Assembly (NCBI GenBank): GCA_900553245.1
Contig: USCP01000020.1
Span: 1 to 15,512, forward strand
Length of the DNA: 15,512 nt
Direction of reading: 5' to 3'
DNA from: an uncultured Peptococcaceae bacterium
GTDB taxonomy: Bacteria > Bacillota > Peptococcia > Peptococcales > Peptococcaceae
Shown: positions 13,647-15,512 of the stretch, piece by piece
Numbering within the stretch: the first letter of the stretch is position 1
Layout of the letters: the number at the start of each line of letters is the position of its first letter
Notes under the pieces: model-generated
Seen by the model: the letters and a program-made list of their open reading frames with translations, nothing else
What the model was told of the DNA's origin: nothing
Database searches by the model: none
Translations under genes and position numbers: made by a program

Positions 13647-13697
13647 ACAACACAAACAATCACCTTACAAACGCGCCCGTTTGCTTAAAATATGATG

Positions 13698-13740
13698 AAA
13701 AGAGGCGGTTTCTCCTATTTTAGGGGAAACCGCCTCTTTT
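13698..13740. terminator. Strong terminator after the TetR-family gene
   Basis: A 15-bp perfect stem (13698-13712 with 13726-13740), extended inward by three more pairs including one G-T, closes a 7-nt loop. It begins with AAAA and ends with TTTT, so it should work in both directions. Confidence 0.9.
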
Positions 13741-13766
13741 CTGTGTAGGAAAAAACACACCGCAAC

Positions 13767-13830
13767 GCTACAATGAAGCTACAATCAACACCAAGCCGCA
13801 GAAAACGGCGCAACATGCCACAGTTGCGCC
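13767..13830 (+). promoter_or_regulatory. Tandem GCTACAAT repeats and hairpin upstream of DUF308 gene
   Basis: GCTACAAT occurs at 13767-13774 and 13778-13785, exactly 11 bp apart; each contains a TACAAT usable as a -10, though no clear -35 stands before either. Downstream, GGCGCAAC (13807-13814) and GTTGCGCC (13823-13830) form a perfect 8-bp inverted repeat with an 8-nt loop, about 35 nt before the start codon. A promoter with an adjoining regulator site or leader hairpin is likely, but the elements are unproven. Confidence 0.45.
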
Positions 13831-13864
13831 ACTTTCCGCGCACTTTTGAGGAGATGTGATAACA

Positions 13865-14449
13865 ATGAAGGAAACATGGAAAAAATTTAAGTGGTGGGCC
13901 ATCATCATCAGCTGTTGTGTACTTTTGCTGGGGGGACTCATGGTGGCGCGACCGGATATGTCCGCTTTGGTGCTGTGTTATCTGCTCGGGGCCCTCTGCT
14001 TGGTGATTGGTATTGGCGGGCTTTGCCGTTACTTTAGCCTCGGGGTAGCCGGACTTTTCTTTAAGATTGATTTGGCGATGGGGCTTGTAAACATTCTTTT
14101 GGGGATTCTCTTGCTTTTGCACCCTTTGGATGCGATGCTCTTTCTTCCAATCGCTGCCGGGATCTTTATTTTAATCGAAAGCACCTTTGATATTCAGCTT
14201 TCTATTGAAATGCGTCGCCTAGGGGTCAAGCAATGGTGGCTCTCCCTGGTGCTTGGGGTTTTGAGTACCATCTTTGCGTTCTTCCTCATCCTTGACCCTT
14301 TCGACGGCACGGCAGCATTGATGATTTTCGCAGGGATTTCTCTGATTGTCAGCAGCATCGAAAGCTTCTACCTCATCTTTTGTATCTCTAAGGCCGTCAA
14401 ATCCAGCAAGGATGATGACGTCATCGACGTCACCTGGACCGAGCTGTAA
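13865..14449 (+). CDS. HdeD/DUF308-family membrane protein
   Basis: This 194-residue protein is almost entirely membrane helices, about six in pairs (near 10-28, 34-53, 63-83, 86-105, 122-142 and 147-170), followed by a short acidic tail. The helix-pair pattern with ARPDMSALVLCYLLGALCLVIGIGGL and later LILDPFDGTAALMIFAGISLIVSSIESFYLI fits the HdeD/DUF308 family (P-x-x-(G/A) before each second helix). The E. coli relative HdeD protects against acid; the role here is unknown. I chose the ATG, 11 nt after GAGGAG; a GTG three codons earlier is too close to that site. The first half of the gene is G-rich on the coding strand, unlike the other plus-strand genes here. Confidence 0.87.
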   Translation: MKETWKKFKWWAIIISCCVLLLGGLMVARPDMSALVLCYLLGALCLVIGIGGLCRYFSLGVAGLFFKIDLAMGLVNILLGILLLLHPLDAMLFLPIAAGIFILIESTFDIQLSIEMRRLGVKQWWLSLVLGVLSTIFAFFLILDPFDGTAALMIFAGISLIVSSIESFYLIFCISKAVKSSKDDDVIDVTWTEL

Positions 14450-14471
14450 CGACACAATATTGCTCGCTCTT

Positions 14472-14525
14472 GGTGCCAAAACCAACCGCAACGTGTAGTA
14501 CCATCCCCACTCCGGTTTTGGCACC
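14472..14525. repeat. Long 12-bp inverted repeat downstream of DUF308 gene
   Basis: GGTGCCAAAACC (14472-14483) and GGTTTTGGCACC (14514-14525) are perfect inverted copies separated by 30 nt. It lies between the DUF308 stop and its terminator. It is not followed by a T-run. In RNA it would form a long stem with a 30-nt loop. Confidence 0.65.
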
Positions 14526-14538
14526 CTCTCCATAGCAC

Positions 14539-14570
14539 ATGCCCATCTCAACCGAGATGGGCATTTTTTG
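14539..14570 (+). terminator. Terminator after the DUF308 gene
   Basis: An 11-bp stem (14539-14549 with 14554-14564) has an AACC loop and is followed by a run of T. It is a textbook intrinsic terminator for the plus strand, about 90 nt after the DUF308 stop. Confidence 0.9.
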
Positions 14571-14589
14571 TTGCACACAACACCATTCT

Positions 14590-14688
14590 TTGAAAAGTCA
14601 CAAAAAGAACGCCAATTTTCTATTGAAAAGTCATAAAAACAGCCCATCATTTCTATTGAAAAGTCATTTTAAACAATCTCTCCACCTT
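14590..14688. repeat. 33-bp-period tandem repeat, three units
   Basis: TTGAAAAGTCA occurs at 14590, 14623 and 14656, exactly 33 bp apart. Units 1 and 2 are also similar in the rest (A-rich stretch after the core, ATTTTCTA or ATTTCTA before the next core); unit 3 is conserved only at its start. The plus-strand frame across it gives an 11-residue repeat with LLKSHKN, but it begins inside a terminator and has no ribosome binding site, so I do not call a gene. The repeat core is too short for CRISPR. Confidence 0.75.
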
Positions 14689-14696
14689 CTAAACAC

Positions 14697-14731
14697 AAAA
14701 ACCGCCTGCCCCGAATGGGGACAGGCGGTTT
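14697..14731 (-). terminator. Terminator of the methyltransferase gene
   Basis: A 10-bp stem (14699-14708 with 14722-14731) is extended by CCCC/GGGG with one bulged base and a GAAT loop. In the minus direction it is followed by TTTTTG, as expected for the methyltransferase transcript; the plus-strand tail is also T-rich. Confidence 0.88.
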
Positions 14732-14746
14732 GTTGTTTTAGTGATT

Positions 14747-15490
14747 CTAGCAGCGGCATTCAAATAAAAACATTTCTGCCCCGTCATCCGTGGCAGGGGT
14801 TTTGTCAAAATCGGTATAGGTATAAACGTCCGTAAAGCCCAAGATTTGCAGATGGTGTTCCATTTCACCATAAGCATAGAGATGGGTCTGAAAGTCCATC
14901 GTTTCTGTTTGCAGGAAAGTGTCCCCCGCGTACAATTCGTAAATACCCGGTGAAAATTGTGTCTGGGTAGCGACATCGTAACGGTTTTTGCTTTTTAAAA
15001 CAAGGCGTTTGTCCTTTGCAAGGGGGACCTCGGCCGTCACTTGATACGATACGTCATCCACGCAACGATTGGCCACCGTATCCACTGCAAAAACGAGCAC
15101 GCCGCTTGGCGCCAAGAGTTCTTTTAGGGTACGAAGCACCTTCAGGCACACCGCTCCATCGGTAAAGAGAGACATCGAGCCGGAGGACACGAAGATATAA
15201 TCATATCGCGCCTCGCTGGTGTAGGTGGTAAGATTCGCTTCATAAACCACGGCTTGTGGCGCCTTCGCTTTGAGCTTGGCGAGCATCTCAGGCGACGCAT
15301 CCAATCCTTCGATGGCATAACCACGCTCCAAAAAAGGCACCAAAAAGCGCCCACTGCCACAGAGGGCCTCTAAGATACGCGCTCCCTTTGTGGCGTAGGA
15401 AAGGTAAAAGGCCAGCTCGTCGCTAGGGGCTTGTGCATGCAAACACTCATACATCTCAGTACAGAGCATCTCGTAATCATTTACCTTCAT
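14747..15490 (-). CDS. Class I SAM-dependent methyltransferase
   Basis: This 247-residue protein has a Rossmann-type methyltransferase core. Motif I is ARILEALCGSGRFLVPFLERG (37-57; C-G-S-G-R where D-x-G-C-G-T-G is usual), the acidic residue that binds the ribose is D64 in EGLDASPEML, and motif IV is YDYIFVSSGSMSLF. The C-terminal half, with beta strands around KNRYDVATQTQFSPGIYEL and HHLQILGFTDVYTYTDF, resembles small-molecule methyltransferases; the substrate is unknown. AAAGGAG lies 3 nt before the ATG, a short spacing; the next ATG (codon 8) has none, so I keep this start. It appears to be a single gene with its own terminator; what precedes it is outside the window. Confidence 0.9.
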   Translation of the reverse strand: MKVNDYEMLCTEMYECLHAQAPSDELAFYLSYATKGARILEALCGSGRFLVPFLERGYAIEGLDASPEMLAKLKAKAPQAVVYEANLTTYTSEARYDYIFVSSGSMSLFTDGAVCLKVLRTLKELLAPSGVLVFAVDTVANRCVDDVSYQVTAEVPLAKDKRLVLKSKNRYDVATQTQFSPGIYELYAGDTFLQTETMDFQTHLYAYGEMEHHLQILGFTDVYTYTDFDKTPATDDGAEMFLFECRC

Positions 15491-15512
15491 GGTCTCCTTT
15501 GATACGCTTCCT

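Noticed and set aside
14590..14688. CRISPR array
   Set aside because: The conserved core is only 11 bp, the intervening sequences resemble each other, there are only three units, and no cas gene is present.
14539..14835. Plus-strand open frame with an 11-residue LLKSHKN repeat
   Set aside because: It starts inside a terminator stem, lacks a ribosome binding site, and runs through the methyltransferase terminator into the antisense of that gene. The periodic peptide follows from the 33-bp DNA repeat.

Overview
The window looks like chromosomal DNA of a Firmicutes (Bacillota) bacterium, possibly an anaerobic clostridial or Negativicutes-type organism. The evidence is strong AGGAGG-type ribosome binding sites before nearly every gene, the neighbourhood dCMP deaminase / UDP-GlcNAc 2-epimerase / atp operon that I know from Firmicutes, and the DUF1648, HdeD/DUF308 and XRE-plus-membrane-domain proteins. 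I cannot name the species. No tRNA, rRNA, CRISPR array, prophage or insertion sequence was seen.

Region 1 (1-7304, minus strand) is a complete F1Fo ATP synthase operon, transcribed right to left: atpZ, an atpI/atpR-like small membrane gene, atpB (a), two atpE genes (c), atpF (b), atpH (delta), atpA (alpha), atpG (gamma), atpD (beta), atpC (epsilon). It ends in a hairpin terminator at the left edge. The two c genes encode identical 77-residue proteins. Genes are packed tightly, with ATGA stop/start overlaps at atpF-atpH and atpH-atpA. Four genes (atpZ, atpB, atpG, atpD) appear to start with TTG. A candidate extended -10 promoter lies upstream of atpZ.

Region 2 (7305-9280) holds wecB/mnaA (minus) and, divergently, a dCMP deaminase (plus). 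The region between them carries two abutting perfect dyads over a putative wecB promoter. The deaminase ends in a strong bidirectional terminator shared with the next, convergent operon.

Region 3 (9287-11030, minus strand) is a three-gene operon: an SPFH/band-7 membrane protein, a DUF1648 membrane protein and a 61-residue ribbon-helix-helix (RHH) DNA-binding protein. Its promoter (TTGATA, 17 bp, TATAAT) is embedded in a 49-bp near-perfect palindrome built of TGATATCA boxes, in pairs 11 bp apart. This is the most interesting signal in the window: it looks like the operator of the operon's own RHH protein.

Region 4 (11121-14449, plus strand) has a nitroreductase overlapping an isochorismatase-family hydrolase, an XRE regulator with a membrane tail, a TetR-type regulator and an HdeD/DUF308 membrane protein. 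The last three are separated by good intrinsic terminators. Region 5 (14450-15512) is a 297-bp non-coding stretch with a long inverted repeat, a terminator and a 33-bp-period tandem repeat, followed by a minus-strand SAM-dependent methyltransferase with its own terminator.
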